Positions 7,347 to 14,557 of a stretch of 14,879 nucleotides of DNA are shown one piece after another. Location: the NCBI GenBank assembly GCA_937974825.1, contig CALJVD010000027.1, positions 1 to 14,879 of the forward strand, read 5' to 3'. A program made the position numbers and the translations under genes. This DNA is from an uncultured Oceanospirillaceae bacterium. Lineage in GTDB: Bacteria > Pseudomonadota > Gammaproteobacteria > Pseudomonadales > Oceanobacteraceae. A model generated the notes under the pieces. It did no database searches and was not told the DNA's origin. It saw only the letters and a program-made list of their open reading frames with translations. Position 1 is the first letter of the stretch, and every line of letters begins with the position of its first letter.

Positions 7347-8805
7347 CTACCGTTGACGCATAAGAAGGCAGCTCTAACCCTTGCCAACCTCCACCAAGGC
7401 TGCGATATAGCTGCACCCAGCTATTGAGTACCGCAGACTGGTTATTTAATAAAGATGAGCGACTATTTAATAGTGATGTTTGAGCATCTAAAAGCTCACT
7501 GAAATTTAATAAGCCGTATTCATACTGCATATTTGCCAGACTGGCTGCCAGTTCTGCGGATTCTAGCGCTTGCTGGTATGAAGTCTGTTGTCGCTGATTA
7601 CTGTCGAGCGCGGTTAAAGCACCTGCAACCTCTTGCTCTGCCGTTAGCAAGGCTGAACGATAACTTTCTAAACTTTGCTCTAAGCGTAATTGTTGGATTT
7701 TTATATTCTGACGCAACTGACCACCGTCAAATAACAAATAAGATAAATTCGCTGCAATACTAGCCACTATAGAATCGGCACTAAATAAATCGGATATATC
7801 TTGGCTTCGGCTGCTGATGCTGCCACTGAGAGCAAACGATGGATAGCGCGCATGACGCGATAAGACTAACGCTTCCGTTTGTTCTTTAATTGCCAGCTCT
7901 TTAGCAAGTACATCTGGGCGCTGGCGCAACAGATCGGCATGGATGACTAAAGGTAGTTCACTGGCACTAGGGAGCTCTTGATGATTCTTTAGTTGCTCTA
8001 AGTTAGACAGCTTTCCACCTGCCAATGCTTGCAGTTGCTGTATCGCTTCTAATTCGGCTTGGGCATGGGCCGGTAACGTTGCCTCTGTTTGTTTTAGAAG
8101 TGTAAGCGCTTGGGCTTGTTGTAATTCGGTGGTTATTCCCGCGTCATGCTGCCAACGCGCCAAGTCGTAACTTTGCTGGCGCAATTCGATGGCTTGTTCT
8201 GTTAACAACTTATTTTGCTGGGCATTACGTAGCTTGATGTAGGTTTGCACAACCTGTGCAATCAAACTGACTTGAGCAGCCTGCAGCTCCGATAAATTGC
8301 GCTCACTCGCAGCTTCGGCTTTTTCTCGTTCAGCACGTCTAGTGCCCCACAAGTCGAGTTCCCATGAAACATTAGCGGTGGCATTAAAACTGGTATTGTG
8401 GTCTTTCTCGTTGCCACTTTCACTCACACCAGCAGAAACACTGCCCTTAGGTCGATAGGCTGATGTCGAGATTCCCGCTTGCAGTAATGAAATTTGATAA
8501 TTAATACCCGCGCTGCTCAAACTTGGGTTATTTTCCAGAACCTCTTCAAGCAACTCGTTGAGTACAGGGTCCTGCCAACCTTCCCACCAATGTACTAGCT
8601 GTTCATTCGACTGCGAATCATACTCAGCCTCACCTGCATTGGCATCACTATACTCAACTTGCGTTGGTGTCGCTGTCTGCCATTCTGAAACCTCTCTTGG
8701 CAGCTGAGTTTCAGGCACAGTCGACTGACTACTGCACGCGCTCAGAGCAGCCATAAAAACAGTCAAAGGTAATATTTTATAGAGTGGTGAGGAAATCAAC
8801 GGCAC
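7330..8805 (-). CDS. Outer-membrane efflux lipoprotein (NodT/OprM-type TolC family)
   Basis: This is the trimeric outer-membrane channel of the tripartite exporter. The 491-residue protein begins with a lipoprotein signal peptide ending in the lipobox LSAC, so C24 would be lipidated after cleavage. Two outer-membrane efflux repeats follow (about 60-260 and 285-475), with the alternating Ala/Gln/Leu-rich helices of this family. The motifs ELDLWGT, LLRQRPDV and YEYGLLNFSELLDAQ are typical of NodT-family proteins. The start codon is GTG at 8803-8805, supported by a GAGAGAG site just upstream and by the signal peptide it creates. It is the first gene of the operon, so channel and pump are made together. 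I find no convincing sigma-70 promoter in the 150 bp upstream. Confidence 0.94.
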   Translation of the reverse strand: MPLISSPLYKILPLTVFMAALSACSSQSTVPETQLPREVSEWQTATPTQVEYSDANAGEAEYDSQSNEQLVHWWEGWQDPVLNELLEEVLENNPSLSSAGINYQISLLQAGISTSAYRPKGSVSAGVSESGNEKDHNTSFNATANVSWELDLWGTRRAEREKAEAASERNLSELQAAQVSLIAQVVQTYIKLRNAQQNKLLTEQAIELRQQSYDLARWQHDAGITTELQQAQALTLLKQTEATLPAHAQAELEAIQQLQALAGGKLSNLEQLKNHQELPSASELPLVIHADLLRQRPDVLAKELAIKEQTEALVLSRHARYPSFALSGSISSRSQDISDLFSADSIVASIAANLSYLLFDGGQLRQNIKIQQLRLEQSLESYRSALLTAEQEVAGALTALDSNQRQQTSYQQALESAELAASLANMQYEYGLLNFSELLDAQTSLLNSRSSLLNNQSAVLNSWVQLYRSLGGGWQGLELPSYASTVGATSE

Positions 8806-8924
8806 GCTCTCTCACAATCAGTTAGCCCAACCTTGGGATACAAAGAGATTACTTTGCCAGAAAAGCAAGCAAATGAGAATACTTATTAAATAGGAAAAGC
8901 GAGTGTTGCGAATAGAGGGAAGGT

Positions 8925-8952
8925 TTCGCGCTACGAATCGTCGTAGCGCGAA
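8925..8952. repeat. Perfect 12-bp inverted repeat after fba
   Basis: TTCGCGCTACGA (8925-8936) and TCGTAGCGCGAA (8941-8952) pair perfectly around a 4-nt loop, 7 nt past the fba stop. Neither side has a U-run. It may be a non-canonical terminator, an mRNA 3' stabiliser or a protein site between fba and the exporter operon. Confidence 0.75.
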
Positions 8953-8959
8953 TAGAAAC

Positions 8960-10024
8960 TTAGCTAACCTTTGGATCCAGTTTGCCAGCTTCGTACAGAC
9001 CGTACATAACTTCTAATGAAACAGGTTTAATCTTAGAAGCATTACCTGCCGCACCAAAGGCTTCGTAACGAGCGATACAAATATCACGCATAGCCTCAAC
9101 AGAAGCTGAGAAGTATTTACGTGGGTCAAACTCGGCTGGGTTTTCAGCTAAGAAGCGACGAATGGCACCGGTAGACGCTAAGCGTAAGTCGGTATCGATA
9201 TTTACTTTACGAACACCGTGCTTAATACCTTCTACGATTTGCTCAACAGGTACACCATAAGTTTCTGGAATATTACCGCCGAACTCATTGATAATGGCTA
9301 ACCATTCTTGTGGCACAGAAGAAGAACCATGCATAACTAAATGCGTATCTGGGATACGAGCATGAATTTCTTTAATGCGACCAATATCTAAAGTGTCACC
9401 GGTTGGTGGCTTAGTGAATTTGTAAGCACCGTGCGACGTACCACAGGCAATAGCTAATGCGTCTACTTTGGTTTGCTTAACGAAGTCGGCTGCTTCTTCA
9501 GGGTCGGTAAGCATTTGATCCATGGTTAAGATGCCTTCAGCACCAATACCATCTTCTTCACCTGCTTGACCGGTTTCTAATGAACCCAAGCAACCTAATT
9601 CGCCTTCTACAGAAACACCGCAAGCGTGCGCCATTTCTACAGTACGGCGAGTTACATCAACGTTATATTCATACGTGGTTGGCGTTTTACCGTCTTCACC
9701 TAGCGATCCGTCCATCATTACTGAGCTAAAGCCTAGTTGGATTGAACGCTGACACACTGCAGGACTAGTGCCGTGGTCTTGGTGCATTACCACTGGAATA
9801 TGAGGAAACTCTTCAATAGCCGCTAAAATTAAGTGACGTAAGAAAGGGGCACCGGCGTATTTACGTGCACCCGCAGAGGCTTGCACAATCACTGGCGAGT
9901 CAGTTTGATCTGCCGCTTCCATGATGGCGCGCATTTGTTCTAGGTTGTTAACGTTAAATGCTGGAATGCCGTAGCCGAATTCGGCGGCGTGGTCGAGCAT
10001 TTGACGCATGCTGATTAGTGCCAT
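8960..10024 (-). CDS. fba: Class II fructose-1,6-bisphosphate aldolase
   Basis: This zinc-dependent cytosolic enzyme interconverts fructose-1,6-bisphosphate with dihydroxyacetone phosphate and glyceraldehyde-3-phosphate in glycolysis and gluconeogenesis. The 354-residue length and sequence fit the Pseudomonas/Calvin-type subgroup of class II aldolases, not the 359-residue Escherichia coli FbaA type. Catalytic and metal residues are visible: D83 and H84 in VVMHQDHG, the EGELG segment at about 140-144, H198 in GTSHGAYKF and H232 in MHGSSS, with the phosphate-binding NIDTD near residue 275. The ATG is preceded by GGGAA about 6 nt upstream. It follows pgk by 142 bp on the same strand, as in other gammaproteobacterial epd-pgk-fba clusters. 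Confidence 0.97.
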   Translation of the reverse strand: MALISMRQMLDHAAEFGYGIPAFNVNNLEQMRAIMEAADQTDSPVIVQASAGARKYAGAPFLRHLILAAIEEFPHIPVVMHQDHGTSPAVCQRSIQLGFSSVMMDGSLGEDGKTPTTYEYNVDVTRRTVEMAHACGVSVEGELGCLGSLETGQAGEEDGIGAEGILTMDQMLTDPEEAADFVKQTKVDALAIACGTSHGAYKFTKPPTGDTLDIGRIKEIHARIPDTHLVMHGSSSVPQEWLAIINEFGGNIPETYGVPVEQIVEGIKHGVRKVNIDTDLRLASTGAIRRFLAENPAEFDPRKYFSASVEAMRDICIARYEAFGAAGNASKIKPVSLEVMYGLYEAGKLDPKVS

Positions 10025-10065
10025 AAAAATTTCCCAAATCAGTTGTTGTAAATGAGATCTATTCT

Positions 10066-10121
10066 AACTACAAAGAGACGAGATATAAACCTCATAGGCA
10101 TATTTCATTCTCTTTGTGGTT
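10066..10121. repeat. Long imperfect inverted repeat in the pgk-fba spacer
   Basis: Arms at 10066-10078 (AACTACAAAGAGA) and 10109-10121 (TCTCTTTGTGGTT) pair over 13 positions with a single G:U, around a 30-nt loop. Immediately pgk-proximal, TGCAG (10125-10129) and CTGCA (10138-10142) form a second small stem. In RNA both lie in the fba 5' leader. They could regulate or process the pgk-fba transcript, or mark an operator pair about 43 bp centre to centre. I see no clear sigma-70 promoter here. Confidence 0.55.
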
Positions 10122-10166
10122 ATCTGCAGCCTTTCGACTGCAAATAGCGCTCTTTTGTTTCTTTAC

Positions 10167-11330
10167 TTACGCCTTAGCGCGAGCTTCTAATACTGCGACT
10201 GCTGGTAATGTTTTGCCTTCAACAAACTCTAAGAAAGCACCACCACCGGTGGAAATATAAGAAACTTGCTCAGCAATATCGTATTTATCGACTGCCGCTA
10301 AAGTATCGCCGCCACCAGCAATAGAAAACGCTGGGGATTCAGCAATGGCTAAAGACAAGGTCTTAGTGCCTTCGCCAAACTGGTCAAATTCAAATACGCC
10401 GACAGGGCCGTTCCAAATAATAGTTTTAGCTTCTTTTAAGTACTCTGCTAAGGCTTTAGCGGTGTCTGGGCCGATATCAAAAATCATGTCGTCAGCGCCT
10501 ACGTCGTCTACGCTCTTAAGCGTCGCTTCTGCGCTTTCAGAGAACGCTTTACCGCACACAACGTCTGTTGGTAGTGGAATAGATACTTTTTCCATGAGTT
10601 TTTTAGCCGCAGGAATTAAGTCTTCTTCGTATAACGACTTACCAACGGGCTTACCGGCCGCCGCTAAGAAGGTATTCGCGATACCACCGCCCACGATAAT
10701 TTGATCACATACCTCAGACAAAGATTCTAATACTTCTAATTTTGTCGATACTTTAGAACCACCAACGATTGCTACTAGCGGACGGGCGGGTTTATCTAAG
10801 GCTTTGCCTAGTGCTTCTAGCTCATTAGCCAGTAACGGACCAGCACAGGCTACTGGGGCAAATTTCGCAACTCCATGAGTAGACGCTTGCGCACGGTGCG
10901 CTGTACCAAAGGCGTCCATAACAAATATGTCGCACAAAGCAGCGTAAGCCTTTGCTAACTCGTCTGTGTCTTTTTTCTCGCCTTGGTTGAAGCGTACGTT
11001 TTCAAGTAGAACCAACTCACCTTCTGCTACATCAACACCAGCACGGAAGTCTTTAATGACCGGAACGTCACGGTTTAACAGCTTTCCTAAATGCGTAGCC
11101 ACTGGCTGAATTGAGTTTTCTTCACTGAAAACACCTTCTTCAGGGCGTCCTAAGTGAGACATAACGATTACTTTTGCACCAGCGTTTAAAGCATGCTCGA
11201 TCGTTGGCAGTGACGCACGAATACGCGCATCGGAGGTTACCTGGCCGTCTTTAACTGGAACGTTTAAGTCTTCACGAATTAAAACGCGCTTACCTTTTAA
11301 TTCCAGCTCAGTCATTTTTAGTACAGACAT
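10167..11330 (-). CDS. pgk: Phosphoglycerate kinase
   Basis: This monomeric cytosolic kinase transfers phosphate between 1,3-bisphosphoglycerate and ADP, the first ATP-yielding step of lower glycolysis. The 387-residue protein has the usual bacterial length and both domains. The N-terminal substrate side shows VLIREDLNVPV (16-26), H59-LGRP and NVRF (111-114). The C-terminal nucleotide domain shows GSKVSTK (191-197), WNGPVGVFE (307-315), GGGDT (339-343) and the closing STGGGAFLE (360-368). The ATG has an AGGAT site 5 nt upstream. It is placed between epd and fba, and a small hairpin occupies the 112-bp spacer after epd. Confidence 0.97.
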   Translation of the reverse strand: MSVLKMTELELKGKRVLIREDLNVPVKDGQVTSDARIRASLPTIEHALNAGAKVIVMSHLGRPEEGVFSEENSIQPVATHLGKLLNRDVPVIKDFRAGVDVAEGELVLLENVRFNQGEKKDTDELAKAYAALCDIFVMDAFGTAHRAQASTHGVAKFAPVACAGPLLANELEALGKALDKPARPLVAIVGGSKVSTKLEVLESLSEVCDQIIVGGGIANTFLAAAGKPVGKSLYEEDLIPAAKKLMEKVSIPLPTDVVCGKAFSESAEATLKSVDDVGADDMIFDIGPDTAKALAEYLKEAKTIIWNGPVGVFEFDQFGEGTKTLSLAIAESPAFSIAGGGDTLAAVDKYDIAEQVSYISTGGGAFLEFVEGKTLPAVAVLEARAKA

Positions 11331-11398
11331 ATTTAATCCTATGCTTTTGTGTTGCTATCTAATTTTTAATGGGTTTTAACTGCTGATACTCAAAACAA

Positions 11399-11427
11399 AG
11401 CATGGCTTTATTGGACTACACCATGCT
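11399..11427 (-). terminator. Weak hairpin between epd and pgk, possible attenuating terminator
   Basis: On the minus strand AGCATGG and CCATGCT pair over 7 bp (extendable by a G:U) around a 15-nt loop, and the sequence TTTGTTTTG follows. The U-run is interrupted, so partial termination after epd, leaving some read-through into pgk, is more likely than a full stop. Confidence 0.4.
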
Positions 11428-11442
11428 CTGCGCAATACTTTT

Positions 11443-12456
11443 TTAAACCTTCGCTATAGCGTTAGCTGTGTCTAACATACGGTTAGCAAAACCCCACTCA
11501 TTATCAAACCACACCAGTAGTTTTAATAAGTGACCACCACTGACTCGCGTCTGGCTTGCATCAACAATGCCTGAGCGTGCATCGTGGTTAAAGTCAATGG
11601 ATGCATGGGCTTCAAAGGTAATGCCTATAATACCAGCCAGCTCATTTAATGAAGCGGATTGTAGCAGTTTGTTCACTTCTTGTGAGCTAGTGTCTTTACG
11701 TAAATTTAAGCTGATATCTAAGGCAGACACATTAATGGTGGGAATACGAATATGTAGACTTTCCATCTTACCTTCTAAGTGCGGCATGAGTCGTGCAACA
11801 CCAATATGTAAACCAGTATCCACCGGAATCATGCTTTGGCCGGCGGCACGAGTGCGGCGTAAGTCGGTATGGTAAGCGTCAATCACCGGCTGATCGTTCA
11901 TGGCAGAGTGAATGGTAGTCGTCACGCCGGCATCGATACCAAAGGCGTTATCAATAATATTTAAAATAGGTAACAGACAGTTAGTAGAGCAAGAGCCGTT
12001 AGAGATAATACGTTGCTCTGCGCTAATGCTGTGCTGGTTTAGCCCGTAGATAACGGTGTTATCAACGGCGCTGTCGGCTGGGTTAGAAATTAGGACCTTT
12101 TTCGCACCGGCTTTTAAATGCTGCTCAGCGCTTTCACGGCTGGTAATTTGTCCACTGCACTCAAGCACTAAATCAACATTTCGTTCAGCCCAGTCTAATT
12201 CTGTAATATCAGACTCGTGACGAATACAAATAACATCATCGTTAATTTTTAAATGACGGTCATCAACAGTGCTCACTTTACCAGGAAAGCGGCCATGGGT
12301 ACTGTCGTAACGCAGCATATAGCTGATGGTTTCTATGTCGGCCAATTCATTAATGGCGACTATTTGAAGCTGATCACGGTAGCCATTTTCATACAAGGCA
12401 CGCAGCACACAGCGCCCTACTCGGCCAAATCCATTAATCGCAACGCGCAAAGGCAT
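11443..12456 (-). CDS. epd: D-erythrose-4-phosphate dehydrogenase (GAPDH paralogue)
   Basis: Epd oxidises erythrose-4-phosphate to 4-phosphoerythronate for the DXP-dependent pyridoxal phosphate pathway. It is a GAPDH-fold enzyme: Rossmann INGFGRVGR near the N-terminus, catalytic C156 in NGSCSTNC and H183 in TTIHSAMND. VAINELAD, DAYHTDLRRTRAAGQSMIPVDTGL-type sequence and the ending WFDNEWGFANRMLDT match Escherichia coli Epd rather than GapA, as does the position before pgk. The usual CTTNC is CSTNC here. The frame opens at a TTG at 12462, but the ATG at 12456 has an AGAG site 7 nt upstream and gives the expected N-terminus MPLRVAINGFG, so the protein is 337 residues. GAPDH activity as a side or main activity cannot be excluded, since no other gap gene is visible in this window. 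Confidence 0.9.
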   Translation of the reverse strand: MPLRVAINGFGRVGRCVLRALYENGYRDQLQIVAINELADIETISYMLRYDSTHGRFPGKVSTVDDRHLKINDDVICIRHESDITELDWAERNVDLVLECSGQITSRESAEQHLKAGAKKVLISNPADSAVDNTVIYGLNQHSISAEQRIISNGSCSTNCLLPILNIIDNAFGIDAGVTTTIHSAMNDQPVIDAYHTDLRRTRAAGQSMIPVDTGLHIGVARLMPHLEGKMESLHIRIPTINVSALDISLNLRKDTSSQEVNKLLQSASLNELAGIIGITFEAHASIDFNHDARSGIVDASQTRVSGGHLLKLLVWFDNEWGFANRMLDTANAIAKV

Positions 12457-12521
12457 AAGCAAACTCTGGTGTTTTTTGAAAGGTGTGTATTGTGGAGCAA
12501 AGGAGAGGAAATGTTAAATAT

Positions 12522-12561
12522 AAAAAAAGGCGTGCCCGAACGGATGTTCATGGTACGCCTT
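12522..12561 (-). terminator. Terminator of the outer-membrane protein gene
   Basis: The minus-strand stem starts with AAGGCGT / ACGCCTT (12555-12561 with 12527-12533). It continues inward through a G:U pair, CC/GG and a GAAC/GTTC stem with one mismatch and a GGAT loop (12542-12545). Seven U follow (12522-12528). It ends transcription about 40 nt after the stop codon, close to the epd start. Confidence 0.9.
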
Positions 12562-12580
12562 ACTTATAAACGACTTTTAA

Positions 12581-12605
12581 CTAAGTTAGAACAAACCTAA
12601 CTTAG
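12581..12605. repeat. Hairpin spanning the stop codon of the outer-membrane protein gene
   Basis: CTAAGTTAG (12581-12589) and CTAACTTAG (12597-12605) form a perfect 9-bp stem with a 7-nt loop. The stop codon (12602-12604) lies inside one arm. With the terminator 20 nt further on, the mRNA would end in two stacked hairpins. Confidence 0.75.
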
Positions 12606-13291
12606 AAAGCAGCGTTTACACGGATCTGACCTGGGATAGATAGAGTATCTGTCCCACCCACTTGGAAAGGAACTAAGTCAACGTTAACACGCTCATTAAT
12701 ACCCCAACGTACACCTAAGTTTAATAGGGTATCAGTTCCATCTAACGTAGAAACCCCTACTTCAACACCTGGCTTGAATGTACCGTACTCTGTTTCACCA
12801 AAGCTGTAATAGGCGCCAGCGCCGATATTCAAGTAAGTTTCATCAATAGCATCATCAACTATTAACATAGGAGTTACGGTAAAAGACAAGCTATCTACCG
12901 CTGCAGTAAATGCTACACCTGCACTTAAGTTAAAGTAATCATTTCCATCATCTTGGTCATACATAGAAACGCCGCCAATCACTGCCCATCCGTGATCCAA
13001 TTCAGATAACCCTTCTAATGCTGGGAGCCCCACTTTCACAATAGCGTCTGTACCAGTTCCCGAACCTACTTGGCCACTATTTACTACAACTTCGAATTTT
13101 TCCATGCCAGCGCGCACACCAGCACCAAAGCCATTAACACCATCTGCAAGCTCTACAGAAACAGCGCCTTTTTCAGCAATAGTACCGTGTTCAATAGAGA
13201 AGCCACGAGTAGGCTCAGCTACAGCAGCACTTGAAATAGCTACAGCCAAAGCTGTACCGGCAAAATATTTAACTGCATTAATTTCTTTCAT
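12602..13291 (-). CDS. Predicted small outer-membrane beta-barrel protein, function unknown
   Basis: I do not recognise the family. The 229-residue protein has a clear Sec signal peptide with a hydrophobic core and an AVA cleavage site after residue 25. The mature part (about 204 residues) is rich in Gly, Asp, Val and Thr, with alternating polar/hydrophobic strands separated by short DG- or D-rich turns (for example DQDDGNDY and DGTDTL). It ends in QIRVNAAF; the terminal Phe is the usual signal for beta-barrel assembly by BAM. These point to an 8- to 10-stranded barrel in the outer membrane. No Cys, lipobox or enzymatic motif is visible. The Shine-Dalgarno AAGGAG, 6 nt before the ATG, is the best in the window and suggests strong expression. 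It is monocistronic with its own terminator. Confidence 0.85.
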   Translation of the reverse strand: MKEINAVKYFAGTALAVAISSAAVAEPTRGFSIEHGTIAEKGAVSVELADGVNGFGAGVRAGMEKFEVVVNSGQVGSGTGTDAIVKVGLPALEGLSELDHGWAVIGGVSMYDQDDGNDYFNLSAGVAFTAAVDSLSFTVTPMLIVDDAIDETYLNIGAGAYYSFGETEYGTFKPGVEVGVSTLDGTDTLLNLGVRWGINERVNVDLVPFQVGGTDTLSIPGQIRVNAAF

Positions 13292-13318
13292 TTTTATCTC
13301 CTTGTTTTAGGTCAGCTG

Positions 13319-13348
13319 AGTATAGAATTAATTTACACAAGATTACAA
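13319..13348 (-). promoter_or_regulatory. Candidate promoter of the outer-membrane protein gene
   Basis: Minus-strand TTGTAA (13343-13348) and TATACT (13319-13324) are spaced 18 bp and lie 27 bp before the ATG. The -10 matches 5 of 6 and the -35 4 of 6 consensus bases. The 180-bp divergent spacer is otherwise AT-rich, with no convincing promoter for the plus-strand oxidoreductase. Confidence 0.45.
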
Positions 13349-13471
13349 ATGTCTATCTTAATCTTTATTTATTGGCTCATATAGCACAACAATAATCTCT
13401 ATCTGCTTGTTTTTATTCGCCATCACGGCACACTGATTAAACCATTCCACATCGATGCAAAGGTGTTCACT

Positions 13472-14455
13472 ATGCTGTCTTCAATACCATTTTCTCTGCT
13501 TGAGCTAGCCTCAGTTCCGGTGGGCTCAGATATACGCTCTACCCTGTTAGATTTACGCACTTACGCTAAAAAAGCAGATGAATTAGGTTTTACTCGCTTA
13601 TGGTTGGCCGAGCATCACAACATGGAAGGTGTTACCAGTAGCGCCACCTGTGTGCTTATAGCTGATATCGCCCAACAAACGGAGCGTATTCGCGTGGGCT
13701 CGGGCGGTATTATGCTGCCTAATCATCCTCCTTTAGTGGTTGCAGAGCAGTTTGGTACTTTAGAGGCCTTGCATCCTGGGCGTATCGATTTAGGCTTAGG
13801 TCGCGCACCAGGTACCGACCCTTTAACCAGCCGTGCTCTACACCGCGATGATAGACGCGCTGATAACTTTCCCCAAGAAGTCGAAGAACTGCAGTATTTT
13901 TTAGGCCCCTATAAAGGCCAAGGCGTGCGTGCATACCCGGGTTCTGACTCTAATGTACCGATTTGGATCTTAGGCTCGAGTATGTTTAGTGCCCAATTAG
14001 CCGCTGCCAAGGGTCTGCCTTATGCGTTCGCAGGTCACTTTGCACCGGCACTGGCGGAACAAGCGCTGAGTTATTACCGTGAAAACTTTCAGCCATCTCA
14101 AGCCTTAGAGAAACCACATGCCATCCTATGCTTACCGCTAATTTTGGGGGCCGACGACGCTGAGGCCGAGTATTTGGCTACCAGTTCTAAACAACGTATT
14201 TTGGCGTTAATTCAAGGGAAGCCTTTGTATATCCCTGCGCCGGTTGAGAGCATGGAAGGACTTTGGGATCCCATTAGCAAAATGCATGTTGAAAACTTTT
14301 TAGGATTATCGGTCGTAGGTGGTCCTGAAACCGTAGCCTTTAAGCTGCAATCGGTATTAGAGCGTTTTGCTGTGGATGAGCTGATGTTCACTAACGATAT
14401 TTTTAGTCGTGATAAACGTATTCAGGCGTTAGAGCTGTTGGCTCAGCTTAAGTAG
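13472..14455 (+). CDS. Luciferase-like (LLM class) flavin-dependent oxidoreductase, YhbW-type
   Basis: This is a predicted FMN-dependent alkanal-monooxygenase-fold protein of the LLM superfamily; its substrate is unknown. The 327-residue TIM barrel begins IPFSLLELASVPVGS and has the family blocks WLAEHHN (44-50), SSATCVLIADIAQQT, RVGSGGIMLPNHPPLVVAEQ (75-94) and PGRIDLGLGRAPGTD (102-116). All are close to Escherichia coli YhbW. The frame opens at a GTG at 13463, but the ATG at 13472 has AAAGG 8 nt upstream and gives the usual N-terminus. It is divergent from the outer-membrane protein gene and appears to be transcribed alone. Members differ in substrate, so only the fold and the flavin dependence are supported. 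Confidence 0.93.
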   Translation: MLSSIPFSLLELASVPVGSDIRSTLLDLRTYAKKADELGFTRLWLAEHHNMEGVTSSATCVLIADIAQQTERIRVGSGGIMLPNHPPLVVAEQFGTLEALHPGRIDLGLGRAPGTDPLTSRALHRDDRRADNFPQEVEELQYFLGPYKGQGVRAYPGSDSNVPIWILGSSMFSAQLAAAKGLPYAFAGHFAPALAEQALSYYRENFQPSQALEKPHAILCLPLILGADDAEAEYLATSSKQRILALIQGKPLYIPAPVESMEGLWDPISKMHVENFLGLSVVGGPETVAFKLQSVLERFAVDELMFTNDIFSRDKRIQALELLAQLK

Positions 14456-14501
14456 GTTTTATTTAGCGAGCTTTATAAGCCCACTTATCGACTAGCTTAG
14501 C

Positions 14502-14545
14502 GGGGCTATGCCCCTGCACCCCAGACGCGGGAAACTTATTCCCGC
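14502..14545. repeat. Tandem GC-rich hairpins, REP-like
   Basis: GGGGC-TAT-GCCCC (14502-14514) and GCGGGAA-5 nt-TTCCCGC (14527-14545) are two perfect stems 12 nt apart, 47 nt past the oxidoreductase stop. The pair resembles repetitive extragenic palindromes in form. No U-run follows, so a simple terminator is unlikely. Repetitiveness in the genome cannot be seen from one window. Confidence 0.55.
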
Positions 14546-14557
14546 ACCCTAGCCTTT

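Noticed and set aside
12253..12600. 115-codon plus-strand frame across the epd 5' end and the terminator
   Set aside because: It overlaps epd antisense and runs through a clear minus-strand terminator; no family is recognisable.
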